DNA from: Micromonospora sp. DSM 45708 | GTDB lineage: Bacteria > Actinomycetota > Actinomycetes > Mycobacteriales > Micromonosporaceae | DNA length: 64,000 bases | Reading direction: 5' to 3' | Assembly: GCF_039566955.1 (NCBI RefSeq) | Contig: NZ_CP154796.1 | Location: forward strand, 62,001 to 126,000 | Shown: piece after piece, positions 52,468 through 60,841 of the stretch | How the letters are laid out: every line of letters starts with the position of its first letter | Position numbering within the stretch: the first letter of the stretch is position 1 | Program-made: the position numbers and the translations under genes | The notes under the pieces: model-generated | Seen by the model: the letters and a program-made list of their open reading frames with translations, nothing else | What the model was told of the DNA's origin: nothing | Database searches by the model: none

Positions 52468-53195
52468 GGGTTGGCAAGGGCTTGTTCCACACTTCTCGCG
52501 AGTTCGAGAAGCACAGTGAGAACCTAGCTGAAATCAAGCGCGGACTGACTCAGCTAGAACGTGCCCACAAGCAGGCGATTCGTCACAATGATCAGGCGGC
52601 TGTGAAGGCATTCTCGAGGATGCATATCCTCGTGCTGGGAATGTTGGCAGAGGCGCGGCTTCGCCAGGTGCTGGCCGATCCCAACGGCTTCAATGACCGG
52701 GAACGGGATTTGGTGGGGCGGGCAAAGTCTCAAGTGGACAGATGGCTCGAAGCTCTGGATTTCGCATTTCGACGGCACTATAGCGTGTTGATGCACCTCG
52801 CAGTGGACAGTGCATCGGTGGGGGTGGCGCCCTTCGCCAGATTCGAAGAAATTCGGAAGCTGCTTGACGGTGACCTCAGGCCGGTCATAGAGGACCGAAA
52901 CAAGGCCGCGCACGGCCAATGGGTGTGGCGGCTGAAGAGCGGGAAGGAGAACCAGTTCTTACCCAGCCGGGCGCCCGAGGTGCTGAATTACTGTGAGATC
53001 GAGAGTCGGCGGAAGATCATCGTGGTTATCGGAGATCTCGTCCACTTGCTGGTTGTCTCGCGGCCCGGATTTGACAGGCATTACACGACGCTCATGGAGC
53101 GCCTAGACGAGGCCCGGTCCGGCCTGACCGGAGCGGACTACCCCAGGTTTGTCGCGCAGTTGAGAGCCAGCAGAAGAGCCGCTGGCCGGAGTTGA
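52431..53195 (+). CDS. Low-GC orphan protein with HEPN-type RxxxxH motif
   Basis: The 254-residue protein is mostly helical and carries Arg156-Asn-Lys-Ala-Ala-His161-Gly in RPVIEDRNKAAHGQW, the R-x4-H motif of HEPN ribonucleases. Long helices before it (RMHILVLGMLAEARLRQVL; RHYSVLMHLAVD) fit that fold. 30 of 60 bases are G or C at 52501-52560, far below the flanking genes, so it was probably acquired recently. No antitoxin or nucleotidyltransferase partner is seen. The start is uncertain: ATG 52431, GTG 52449 or TTG 52482; none has a good ribosome site. An RNase toxin or phage-defence role is an inference. Confidence 0.7.
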   Translation: MTCACGVAFRSRRVGKGLFHTSREFEKHSENLAEIKRGLTQLERAHKQAIRHNDQAAVKAFSRMHILVLGMLAEARLRQVLADPNGFNDRERDLVGRAKSQVDRWLEALDFAFRRHYSVLMHLAVDSASVGVAPFARFEEIRKLLDGDLRPVIEDRNKAAHGQWVWRLKSGKENQFLPSRAPEVLNYCEIESRRKIIVVIGDLVHLLVVSRPGFDRHYTTLMERLDEARSGLTGADYPRFVAQLRASRRAAGRS

Positions 53196-53288
53196 CGGGC
53201 ACTGCGCTTCCTCAACTGCCCACCTGGCTGGTTGAGGTTCTGTTAAAACCGGACTTCGGCTGTCAGGTATCGGTGACACGGTGAACCC

Positions 53289-54203
53289 ATGAACTCACCA
53301 CTGACCGGAAAGGTCGCGCTCGTCGCGGGCGCGACCCGGGGCGCCGGCCGGCAGATCGCCGTCCAGCTCGGCGCCGCCGGAGCCACCGTCTACGCCACCG
53401 GCCGCACCACCCGGGACCGCCGCTCGGAGATGGACCGGCCGGAAACCATCGAGGAGACCGCCGAGCTGGTCACCGCCGCGGGCGGCACCGGCATCGCGGT
53501 CGCGGTCGACCACCTCGACCCGGACCAGGTACGCAAGCTGGTCGAGCGGATCGACGCCGAGCACGGCCGCCTCGACGTGCTGGTCAACGACATCTGGGGC
53601 GCGGACCCGCTGATCACCTGGGAGAAGCCGGTCTGGGAGCAGCCGCTCGACGCCGGCTTCCGGATGCTGCGGCTGGCCGTCGACACCCACATCATCACCA
53701 GCCACTTCGCGCTGCCGCTGCTGATCCGCAACCCGGGCGGGCTGGTCGTCGAGATCGGCGACGGCACGAAGGCGTACAACGACACGACCTACCGCCTCTC
53801 CGTCTTCTACGACCTGGCGAAGGTGTCGGTGAACCGGCTCGGCTTCACCCAGGCGCACGAGCTGGCCCCGCACGGCGGCACCGCGGTCGCGCTCACGCCC
53901 GGCTGGCTGCGCTCCGAGGCGATGCTGGAGCACTTCGGCGTCACGGAGGCGAACTGGCGCGACGGCGCGCGGACCGACCCGCACTTCGTCATGTCGGAGA
54001 CGCCGGCGTTCGTCGGGCGGGCCGTGGCCGCGCTGGCCGCCGACCCGGACCGGGCCCGCTGGAACGGGCAGTCGCTGGACAGCGGCGGACTGGCCCAGGT
54101 GTACGGCTTCACCGACCTCGACGGCACCCGCCCGCACTGGGCCCGCTACCACGACGAGGTGGTCGCGCCGGGCAAGCCGGCCGACGACGCCGGCTACCGC
54201 TGA
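53289..54203 (+). CDS. SDR family oxidoreductase
   Basis: The 304-residue protein has the short-chain dehydrogenase fold: KVALVAGATRGAGRQIAVQL (T-G-x3-G-x-G type cofactor loop), VDHLDPDQVRKLV, LDVLVNDIWG, and the active Tyr and Lys in FYDLAKVSVNRLGF. It should reduce or oxidise a carbonyl with NAD(P)H. The facing WYL-domain regulator overlaps its last ten bases; SDR genes paired with such regulators are common in actinomycetes, which suggests control by it. It lies 93 bases after the foreign-looking gene. Confidence 0.9.
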   Translation: MNSPLTGKVALVAGATRGAGRQIAVQLGAAGATVYATGRTTRDRRSEMDRPETIEETAELVTAAGGTGIAVAVDHLDPDQVRKLVERIDAEHGRLDVLVNDIWGADPLITWEKPVWEQPLDAGFRMLRLAVDTHIITSHFALPLLIRNPGGLVVEIGDGTKAYNDTTYRLSVFYDLAKVSVNRLGFTQAHELAPHGGTAVALTPGWLRSEAMLEHFGVTEANWRDGARTDPHFVMSETPAFVGRAVAALAADPDRARWNGQSLDSGGLAQVYGFTDLDGTRPHWARYHDEVVAPGKPADDAGYR

Positions 54204-55180
54204 CCGGTGTCGTCGGCGTAGAGCGCCGCCGCGCGGCGGGCCGCCTCGGCGAACCGGGCCCGCAGCTCCGGCGGCGCCAGCACCTCCACCTCGGGGCCGA
54301 GCGCCAGCAGTTGGCCGTACGCCACGTCGACCGACTCGACGGGCAGCCGGAGCACCAGCCGGCCCTGCCCGTCGGGTCGGCCGGCCGCGGCGACCGCCTC
54401 GGAGTAGACGAACGGCGCGTCCACCAGGTGCCGCAGCACCCGCAGCCCGGCCGGCCCGAGCCGCACGGTGACCCGTTCCCGCAGCAGGTCGCGCAGGAAC
54501 GCGCCGGCCTGCTCCCGCCAGTACGCCCCGAGGTCGAAGCGCTCGTCCCGCTCGAAACGCTCCGTACCCACAGCGACGTCGACCACCCGGTCCACCCGGT
54601 ACGTCCGCCACCCGTCGCCGACGCGGCCGACGAGGTACCAGACGCCGTTCTTCAGCACCAGCCCGTACGGCGCCAGCGTGCGGGTCACCTCCCGGTCGCC
54701 GCGCCGGTAGCGCAGCTCGACGGTCCGGTCCTGCCAGACCGCCCCGGCCAGCTCGGCCAGCCGGGGCGGCGGCGCGCTCTCCCGGAACCAGCCCGGCACG
54801 TCCAGGTGGAACCGCTGACCGGTCCGCGCGGGCGCGTCCCGCAGGCTCGGCGGCAGCGCGGCCAGCACCTTCAACTCGGCGGCGGCCACCGCGTCGGCCA
54901 GTCCCATGTCGCCGGCCGGCCCCGGCAGCCCGGCCAGGAACAGCGCCTCGGCCTCGTCGCGGCTCAACCCGGTGAGCCGGGTCCGGTAGCCGCCGAGCAG
55001 CCGGTAGCCGCCGGCCCGGCCCCGGTCGGCGTAGACCGGCACACCGGCGGCGGAGAGCGCCAGCACGTCCCGGTAGACGGTGCGTTCGGAGACCTCCAGC
55101 TCGCGGGCCAGCTCGGCGGCCGTCATCGTCTCCCGGGACTGGAGCAGCAACACCAACGAGATCAGCCGAGACGCACGCAC
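54194..55180 (-). CDS. YafY-type transcriptional regulator (HTH + WYL domain)
   Basis: The 328-residue protein has an N-terminal DeoR-like helix-turn-helix (RLISLVLLLQSRETMTAAEL; ELEVSERTVYRDVLALSAAG) and a WYL domain beginning near VELRYRRGDREVTRTLAPYG, with GVWYLVGRVGDGWRTYRVDR holding the W-Y-L core. WYL domains sense nucleic acid or small ligands. The GTG start at 55180 is followed directly upstream by a GGGGCCCC repeat element. It converges on the SDR gene with a ten-base overlap and may repress or activate it. Confidence 0.88.
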   Translation of the reverse strand: MRASRLISLVLLLQSRETMTAAELARELEVSERTVYRDVLALSAAGVPVYADRGRAGGYRLLGGYRTRLTGLSRDEAEALFLAGLPGPAGDMGLADAVAAAELKVLAALPPSLRDAPARTGQRFHLDVPGWFRESAPPPRLAELAGAVWQDRTVELRYRRGDREVTRTLAPYGLVLKNGVWYLVGRVGDGWRTYRVDRVVDVAVGTERFERDERFDLGAYWREQAGAFLRDLLRERVTVRLGPAGLRVLRHLVDAPFVYSEAVAAAGRPDGQGRLVLRLPVESVDVAYGQLLALGPEVEVLAPPELRARFAEAARRAAALYADDTGQR

Positions 55181-55192
55181 CCACCCATTGTG

Positions 55193-55247
55193 TAAGGAGG
55201 GGCCCCCTCTTGACGCACACGGATTGGAGAGGGCCCCTCCTCACGCC
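55193..55247 (+). repeat. TAAGG/GGGGCCCC repeat element
   Basis: TAAGGAGGGGCCCCCTCTTG, then ACGCACACGGATTGGAG, then AGGGCCCCTCCTCACGCC. It has the same two-part build as the element at 45941, but here it lies between two divergent promoters and its TAA is not a stop codon of either gene. Confidence 0.65.
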
Positions 55248-55285
55248 CGGGCGGCGCGCGCGGCGGCCCACTAGGCTGTGCCGTC

Positions 55286-56077
55286 GTGAACGCCTCCCGT
55301 ACCGTCGCGCCCGTCACCGGCGCGGTGACCCGCTTCCTCGGCGGCGTCGGCCTGCTGCTGCGTGGCTTCGGCATGTACGTCCGCAGCCCGAAACTGATGC
55401 TGCTCGGTGTGGTGCCGGCGCTCATCTCCGGCGTGCTCTACCTGGCCCTCTTCGCCACCCTGCTGTACTTCGTGGACGACCTGGCGGCCTGGCTCACCCC
55501 GTTCGCGGACGGCTGGTCGTCGACCGCGCGCGGGCTGCTGCGGGTGGCCGCCGGGCTGGCCGTCGTCGGGGTGGCCGCACTGGTCGGGGTGCTCACGTTC
55601 ACCGCTGTCACGCTGGCCGTCGGCGACCCGTTCTACGAGGCCATCTCCGAGCGGGTCGAGGACCGCCTCGGCGGCACCCCGGGCCAGGTGGACGTGCCGT
55701 TCTGGGCCTCCATGCGGCGCAGCATCGCCGACTCGTTGCGCCTGGTGGCCATCTCCGCGCTGGTCGGCGTACCCCTCTTCGTGGCCGGTTTCATCCCGCT
55801 GGTGGGGCAGACGGTGGTGCCGGTGGTCGGCGCCCTGGTGGGGGGTTGGTTCCTGGCGTTGGAGCTGGTCGGCGCGCCGTTCCAGCGGCGCGGGATGCGG
55901 CTGCCGGACCGGCGGTCGAAGCTACGGGCGGACCGGCCGACCGCGCTGGGCTTCGGGGTGGCGGTCTTCCTGTGTTTCCTGATCCCGCTCGGCGCGGTGC
56001 TGGTCATGCCGGCCGCCGTCGCCGGGGCCGCCCTGCTGACCCGCCGGTCGCTGGGCCAGCACGTCGAGGAGCGCTGA
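55286..56077 (+). CDS. EI24 domain membrane protein (CysZ-like)
   Basis: The 263-residue protein has about six membrane segments and the EI24/CysZ pattern: GAVTRFLGGVGLLLRGFGMY, SPKLMLLGVVPALISGVLYL, AVTLAVGDPFYEAISERVED and the helical RRSIADSLRLVAISALVGVP. CysZ imports sulfate; more distant EI24 proteins have no proven function, so sulfate transport is a possibility only. TAGGCT at 55272-55277 lies eight bases before the GTG. A short tandem duplication covers its end and the start of the macrodomain gene. Confidence 0.85.
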   Translation: MNASRTVAPVTGAVTRFLGGVGLLLRGFGMYVRSPKLMLLGVVPALISGVLYLALFATLLYFVDDLAAWLTPFADGWSSTARGLLRVAAGLAVVGVAALVGVLTFTAVTLAVGDPFYEAISERVEDRLGGTPGQVDVPFWASMRRSIADSLRLVAISALVGVPLFVAGFIPLVGQTVVPVVGALVGGWFLALELVGAPFQRRGMRLPDRRSKLRADRPTALGFGVAVFLCFLIPLGAVLVMPAAVAGAALLTRRSLGQHVEER

Positions 56078-56108
56078 CACCATGAACGAGGAGCGCTGAC
56101 ACCATGGA
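56065..56108 (+). repeat. 22-base tandem duplication across a gene junction
   Basis: Unit 56065-56086 is repeated at 56087-56108 with one difference. Each copy contains GAGGAGCGCTGACACCATG, that is, ribosome site, stop and start. The first copy's ATG opens a five-codon ORF (M-N-E-E-R) that stops in the second copy. Confidence 0.85.
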
Positions 56109-56625
56109 CACGGTGCTGATCCAGGGCGACATCACCGCCCAGCAGGTCGACGCGATCGTCAACGCGGCGAACTCGTCGCTGCTCGGCGGCGGGGGCGTGG
56201 ACGGCGCGATCCACCGGCGCGGCGGGCAGGCGATCCTGGCCGAGTGCGAGGCGCTGCGCGCCTCCCGCTACGGGCGAGGGCTGCCGACCGGGCAGGCGGT
56301 CGCCACCACGGCGGGTGACCTGCCGGCGCGCTGGGTGGTGCACACCGTCGGGCCGGTCTTCTCGCCGCGCGAGGACCGCTCGGCGTCGCTGCGGGACTGC
56401 TACGCCAACAGCCTCCGCGTCGCCGACGAGCTGGGCGCGACCCGGATCGCGTTCCCGCTGATCTCGGCCGGGATCTACGGCTGGCCGGTCGAGGACGCGG
56501 TCGCGCAGGCGCTGACCGTGCTGCACGCGGCCAGCCCGGCGCACCTGGTCGAGGCGCGGCTGGTGCTGTTCGGCGCGGACACGTACGCGACCGCGGCGCG
56601 GGTCGCCGCCGGGCGGTTCAGCTGA
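56104..56625 (+). CDS. O-acetyl-ADP-ribose deacetylase (macrodomain)
   Basis: The 173-residue protein is a single macrodomain of the YmdB/MacroD type: VLIQGDITAQQVDAIVNAAN, SSLLGGGGVDGAIHRRGG (catalytic loop), GQAVATTAGDLPARWVVHTV and AFPLISAGIYGWPVEDAVAQ. It should remove acetyl from O-acetyl-ADP-ribose or ADP-ribose from acidic residues. GAGGAG lies eleven bases before the ATG. It ends with an eight-base overlap with the facing acetyltransferase gene. Confidence 0.94.
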   Translation: MDTVLIQGDITAQQVDAIVNAANSSLLGGGGVDGAIHRRGGQAILAECEALRASRYGRGLPTGQAVATTAGDLPARWVVHTVGPVFSPREDRSASLRDCYANSLRVADELGATRIAFPLISAGIYGWPVEDAVAQALTVLHAASPAHLVEARLVLFGADTYATAARVAAGRFS

Positions 56626-57523
56626 GCGTGCGCCGGCACGACCACTGGCTGTCCACCGGCCGGTAGCCGAGCGCCGCGTTGATCGCCAGCATCGGCGCGT
56701 TCGCCTCGTCGTTCGAGGTGTACGCGGCCCGCACCCCGCGCGCCGCGGCGGCGTGCAGCGCGGCCTGCTTGGTCAGCCGGGCCAACCCCCGCCCCCGGTA
56801 CGCGGGCAGCGTGCCGGTGAAGTCCGACCACATCCGGTGGCCGTCGCGCTTCACCAGGCTCAACGCGACCAGCTCACCGTCGATCTCGGCGACGGTGCTG
56901 GCCTCCCGGTCCAGCCCGAGGTTCTCCCAGCACTCGTGGCGCCAGAGGTCGTAGTCGAGCGCGTCCGTCGGCACGTCCCCCGGCTCGTCCCGGGACGCCT
57001 CGGCGTCCACCCGGTGGACCCGGCGCGGGTCGAGGCCGGCGGCCGGCAGCAGCCGTACGCCCGGCGGCGGCTCCGGCATCGGCGGAGCGGTGCGCAGGTC
57101 GAGCGCGGAGTAGCGCAGTTCCCGGCTGGGCGTGAAGCCGTGCCGCTGCGCGAACGGCAGCGAGTCGGTGCGGGCGTGGCCGAGCACTCGCGTCGAGCCG
57201 AGCGTCCGCAGGTGGTCGAGCGCGGTGTCGAGCAGCGCGGTGCCGGCGCCTTGGCCGCGATGGTCCGGGTGGACGTGCAGCGTGGAGACCTCGCCCACCC
57301 CGGGCGTCGAGGTCTGCGTGTTGCGGTACGCCGACGCCCAGCCGACCACCTGCCCGTCCGCCTCGGCGACCCAGGCTGCCCAGTCCTCGCCGGGCGGCGG
57401 ATGGCCGATCATCCGGCGGGTCGACTCGACGCCCCGCACCAGGTAGGGGAAGACCAGCTTGCGCAGCGCCACCACGGCGGGCGCGTCGTCGACGAGAGCG
57501 CGACGGATCACGGCTTCACTCAT
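56618..57523 (-). CDS. Tandem GNAT acetyltransferase
   Basis: The 301-residue protein has two GNAT domains. The first holds VGEVSTLHVHPDHRGQGAGTALLD, with the R-G-Q-G-A-G CoA loop. The second holds FTGTLPAYRGRGLARLTKQA (R-G-R-G-L-A) and ends YTSNDEANAPMLAINAALGY. Both loops are intact, so both halves may bind acetyl-CoA. The acceptor is unknown. ATG at 57523 is chosen over 57541 because TAGCGT (57536-57531 on the minus strand) lies seven bases before it. Confidence 0.88.
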   Translation of the reverse strand: MSEAVIRRALVDDAPAVVALRKLVFPYLVRGVESTRRMIGHPPPGEDWAAWVAEADGQVVGWASAYRNTQTSTPGVGEVSTLHVHPDHRGQGAGTALLDTALDHLRTLGSTRVLGHARTDSLPFAQRHGFTPSRELRYSALDLRTAPPMPEPPPGVRLLPAAGLDPRRVHRVDAEASRDEPGDVPTDALDYDLWRHECWENLGLDREASTVAEIDGELVALSLVKRDGHRMWSDFTGTLPAYRGRGLARLTKQAALHAAAARGVRAAYTSNDEANAPMLAINAALGYRPVDSQWSCRRTLS

Positions 57524-57566
57524 CCGCGCGACGCTAGCCACCCCGCGTCGATGCCGCGACCGGTTT

Positions 57567-57619
57567 GTTGAGCGGGGCCCCCTCCGCTGCCGAATGCGTT
57601 AACCGGGGGCCCCGCCTTA
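57567..57619 (-). repeat. TAAGG/GGGGCCCC repeat element, terminator of the sugar operon
   Basis: On the minus strand it starts with the LacI stop codon: TAAGGCGGGGCCCCCGG, TTAACGC, then GGAGGGGGCCCCGCTCAA. The two GGGGCCCC cores can each fold. It is the fourth case where such an element directly continues a stop codon in its own orientation. Confidence 0.7.
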
Positions 57620-58624
57620 CGCGGAATCGCGCAGGATGAGTTCCGTGGGGAGCATCAGCGCCTGCTCGACGTGCTCACCGGCGGCGATGCGCAGCAGTTG
57701 CCGGGTCATCGTCCGACCCAGCTCCACTATCGGCTGCCGCACGGTGGTCAGCGGCGGCTCGGTGTACGCGGCCGTCTCGATGTCGTCGAACCCGATCACC
57801 GCGACGTCCTCGGGCACCCGCCGCCCGGCCTCGCGCAGCGCCCGCAGGGCCGCGTGCGCCATCAGGTCGGAGGCGGCGAACACCGCGTCCAGCTCCGGGT
57901 CGGCGGCGAGCAGCTCACGCATCGCGGCGGTGCCGGACTCCCGGGTGAAGTCGCCGTACGCGACCAGCTCGGGAAGCCCCGCGGCGGTGAGCGCGGCCCG
58001 GTAGCCGATCAGCCGCTCGATGCCGGCGACCATGTCCTGCGGCCCGGCGATGGTGGCGATCCGCCGCCGGCCGGTCGCGATGAGGTGCTCCACCGCCCGG
58101 GTGACGCCGCCCTCGTGGTCCACGTCCACGTACGGCACGTCGGCGGCGTCGAGCGGCCGGCCGCTGCACACCACCGGGATGCCGAGCCGGGCCAGCCGGC
58201 CGGGCAGCGGGTCCTCGCCGTGCAGCGAGGCGAAGAGCACGCCGTCGACGTGCCGCCCGGTGGTGTACCGCTCGACGCGTTCGTGCCCGGCCGGCGAGCC
58301 GGCCAGCATCAGCACGAGCTGCTTGTCGGCCGCCTCCAGTTCCTGCGCGGCGCCCCGGATGATGCCGGGGAAGACCTGGTCGTCGGAGAAGACCCGGGTG
58401 GCCGCCTCGGGCATGACCAGCGCCACCGAGTCGGTGCGCTGGGTGACCAGGCTGCGGGCGGCGAGGTTCGGGACGTACCCGAGTTCCTCGACCGCCCGAC
58501 GCACCGCCTGCTGGATCGACTCGGCGACCGTGGTCGAGCCGTTGACCACCCGGGAGACCGTGGCCCGGGAGACGCCGGCCCGCCGGGCCACCGCCTCCAG
58601 GGTCGGCCGTTGTGCCGTCGTCAT
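57617..58624 (-). CDS. LacI family transcriptional repressor of the sugar operon
   Basis: The 335-residue protein has a LacI helix-turn-helix (TLEAVARRAGVSRATVSRVV, NGSTTVAESIQQAV) with the hinge YVPNLAARSL, and a periplasmic-binding-like ligand domain (DGVLFASLHGEDPL; VIGFDDIETAAYTEPPLTTV). It is the last gene of the unit, 19 bases after the beta-glucosidase gene, so the repressor is made with its own targets. Two GAGAGCGCTCTC palindromes at the operon start are the likely binding sites. The inducer is probably a beta-glucoside or its product. Confidence 0.93.
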   Translation of the reverse strand: MTTAQRPTLEAVARRAGVSRATVSRVVNGSTTVAESIQQAVRRAVEELGYVPNLAARSLVTQRTDSVALVMPEAATRVFSDDQVFPGIIRGAAQELEAADKQLVLMLAGSPAGHERVERYTTGRHVDGVLFASLHGEDPLPGRLARLGIPVVCSGRPLDAADVPYVDVDHEGGVTRAVEHLIATGRRRIATIAGPQDMVAGIERLIGYRAALTAAGLPELVAYGDFTRESGTAAMRELLAADPELDAVFAASDLMAHAALRALREAGRRVPEDVAVIGFDDIETAAYTEPPLTTVRQPIVELGRTMTRQLLRIAAGEHVEQALMLPTELILRDSA

Positions 58625-58643
58625 CCCCGTTACCACCACCTCG

Positions 58644-60011
58644 TCACAGCCCGTTCCGGGCGATCACCTCCTGGTACCAGCGGGCGCTCTGCTTGGGTGT
58701 GCGCCGCTGGGTCAGGTAGTCGACGTGGACGATCCCGAACCGCTTCCGGTAACCCTCGGCCCATTCGAAGTTGTCCAGCAACGACCATACGAGATAGCCG
58801 CGCAGGTCGACCCCGCGGGCGATGGCCTGGTGCGCGGCGCGCAGGTGGCCGTCCAGGTAGTCGGTCCGGTCGGCGTCGGCGACCCGGCCGGAGGAGTCCC
58901 GGGTGCTGTCCGGGAACGCGCCGCCGTTCTCGGTGATCATCAGCGGCAGCCCGGGGTGGTCGGCGGCCACCCGTTCCAGCAGCCGGGTGAGCCCGGCCGG
59001 CTCGATCGACCAGCCCATGTCGGTGAGCGTCCCGGTCGCCGGCAGGAACTCGACCGCGCCGGTGGTGCCCGGGTACGCGCCGCTGCCCGCGCCGTCCGCC
59101 CGTCCGGCGACGTAGGTGGGGGAGTAGTAGTTCAGGCCGAGCAGGTCCAGCGGCGCGGCGATGATCTTCTCGTCGCCGTCCCGGACGAAGTCCGTCGGGA
59201 CGATCCGGTTGACGTGCGCCAGCACGTCCTCCGGGTAGCCGGCGCCGGTCAGCGGGTCCAGGAAGATCCGGTTGTGCAGGCCGTCGACGAGTCGTACCGC
59301 CTCGGCGTCGGCGGCGCTGCCGGCGTCCGCCGGTTGCACGTCGGCCAGGTTGAGCGTGATCCCGAGCGTCTCCGCGCCGGCCGCGCGCAGCGCCCGCGCG
59401 GCCAGGCCGTGGCCGAGCAGCAGATGGTGTACGGCCCGGAACGCGTCCCCGGCGTCCTGCCGGCCCGGCGCGTGCACCCCGTTGCCGTAGCCGAGGTACG
59501 CCGAGCACCACGGCTCGTTCAGGGTGGTCCAGGTGCGGACCCGGTCGCCGAGGCAGCGGTGCACCGCGACCGCGTACTCGGCGAAGTGTTCGGCGGTCTC
59601 CCGGACGGTCCAGCCGCCCCGGTCCTCCAGCGACTGCGGCAGGTCCCAGTGGTAGAGCGTGACGATCGGGTCGATGCCCCGCGCCAGCAGCGCGTCGGTG
59701 AGCCGGTCGTAGAAGGCCAGCCCGCGCGGCTCGACCGGGCCGGTGCCGTCCGGCTGGATCCGCGGCCAGGCCACCGAGAACCGGTACGCGCGCAACCCCA
59801 GCTCGGCCATCAGCGCGACGTCCTCGGCGTACCGGTGGTAGTGGTCGCAGGCCACGTCGCCGGTGTGGCCGGAGTGCACCGCGCCCGGCGTACGGCTGAA
59901 GGTGTCCCAGATCGACGGGCCGCGGCCGTCCTCCCGGGCGGCACCCTCGATCTGGTACGCGGCGGTGGCCGCCCCCCAGACGAAGCCCTCCGGGAAACGC
60001 AGCTCACTCAT
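58644..60011 (-). CDS. GH1 beta-glucosidase
   Basis: The 455-residue protein has the family 1 glycoside hydrolase marks: [20 protein letters not shown] at the start, the acid/base Glu in [16 protein letters not shown], the nucleophile Glu in [14 protein letters not shown], and [20 protein letters not shown]. It lacks a signal peptide, so it splits imported beta-glucosides such as cellobiose in the cytoplasm. Its ATG overlaps the stop of the upstream permease by four bases. Substrate range within GH1 cannot be read from sequence. Confidence 0.95.
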   Translation of the reverse strand: MSELRFPEGFVWGAATAAYQIEGAAREDGRGPSIWDTFSRTPGAVHSGHTGDVACDHYHRYAEDVALMAELGLRAYRFSVAWPRIQPDGTGPVEPRGLAFYDRLTDALLARGIDPIVTLYHWDLPQSLEDRGGWTVRETAEHFAEYAVAVHRCLGDRVRTWTTLNEPWCSAYLGYGNGVHAPGRQDAGDAFRAVHHLLLGHGLAARALRAAGAETLGITLNLADVQPADAGSAADAEAVRLVDGLHNRIFLDPLTGAGYPEDVLAHVNRIVPTDFVRDGDEKIIAAPLDLLGLNYYSPTYVAGRADGAGSGAYPGTTGAVEFLPATGTLTDMGWSIEPAGLTRLLERVAADHPGLPLMITENGGAFPDSTRDSSGRVADADRTDYLDGHLRAAHQAIARGVDLRGYLVWSLLDNFEWAEGYRKRFGIVHVDYLTQRRTPKQSARWYQEVIARNGL

Positions 60012-60841
60012 GCCTTCACCGCACCTTCCATGATCCCGCCGATGATCTGGCGGCCGAACAGGACGAAGACCAGCAGCAGCGGCAACGTGGCGATGGCCGT
60101 GCCGGTGAACACCTGCGACATGTCCTGGTAGTACCCGTCGGAGAGGGCCCGCAGCGACAACTGCACGGTGGGGTTCTCCGGGTCGTTGAGCACCGCGTAC
60201 GGCCACAGGAAGTCGTTCCAGGTGGTCATGAACGTGAGCAGGCCGAGTACGGCGGCGGCCGGGCGGAGCGCGGGCAGCACCACGTTCCAGTAGATCCGGG
60301 CGGTGTTGCAGCCGTCCATCCGGGCCGCCTCGATCAGCTCGGTGCTGACCGCCTGGCCGGCGTACTGCCGCATCATGAACACGCCGAAGCCGGTGACCAG
60401 CGCCGGCACGATGACCGCCGGCAGCCGGTCGTTCCAGTTCAGCTTCGTCATCAGCAGGTAGAGCGGGATCACGCCGAGCTGGGTGGGCACCATCATGGTG
60501 GCGACGATGACCAGCAGCAGCGCGTTGCGCCCTCGGAAGCGCAGCTTGGCGAACGCGAACCCGGCCAGCGTGGCGAAGAAGACCACCGAGACGGTCACCG
60601 TGACGGCCACGATCGTCGAGTTGATCAGCCCGGTGAGGAAGTACGCGTCGGTGTTGTCGAACAGCCGGGCGATGTTGGCGCCGAGGTTGCCGCCGGGGGT
60701 CAGCGGCGGCGGGACCTGACCCATCGCGTCGCTGGTGCGGCTGGCCACCACGAACATCCAGTAGATCGGGAAGATCGACAGCAGCGCCGACAGCGCCAGT
60801 GCCAGGTAGGTGAGCCGGCTGGCCGACCAGACGCGGGTCAT
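60008..60841 (-). CDS. Sugar ABC transporter permease (MalG-like)
   Basis: The 277-residue permease has six membrane segments and the EAA loop [20 protein letters not shown], followed by [20 protein letters not shown] and [10 protein letters not shown]. This is the MalG/CebG type. It overlaps its neighbours on both sides by four bases, upstream permease and downstream GH1 gene, so the three are translated together. No ATP-binding subunit is in the operon; such CUT1 systems in actinomycetes usually borrow the shared ATPase MsiK. Confidence 0.94.
   Translation of the reverse strand: MTRVWSASRLTYLALALSALLSIFPIYWMFVVASRTSDAMGQVPPPLTPGGNLGANIARLFDNTDAYFLTGLINSTIVAVTVTVSVVFFATLAGFAFAKLRFRGRNALLLVIVATMMVPTQLGVIPLYLLMTKLNWNDRLPAVIVPALVTGFGVFMMRQYAGQAVSTELIEAARMDGCNTARIYWNVVLPALRPAAAVLGLLTFMTTWNDFLWPYAVLNDPENPTVQLSLRALSDGYYQDMSQVFTGTAIATLPLLLVFVLFGRQIIGGIMEGAVKA

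Noticed and set aside
53295..55271. 658-codon minus-strand frame across the SDR and WYL genes
   Set aside because: Low-complexity Arg/Gly/Pro translation; both real genes in other frames have clear domains.
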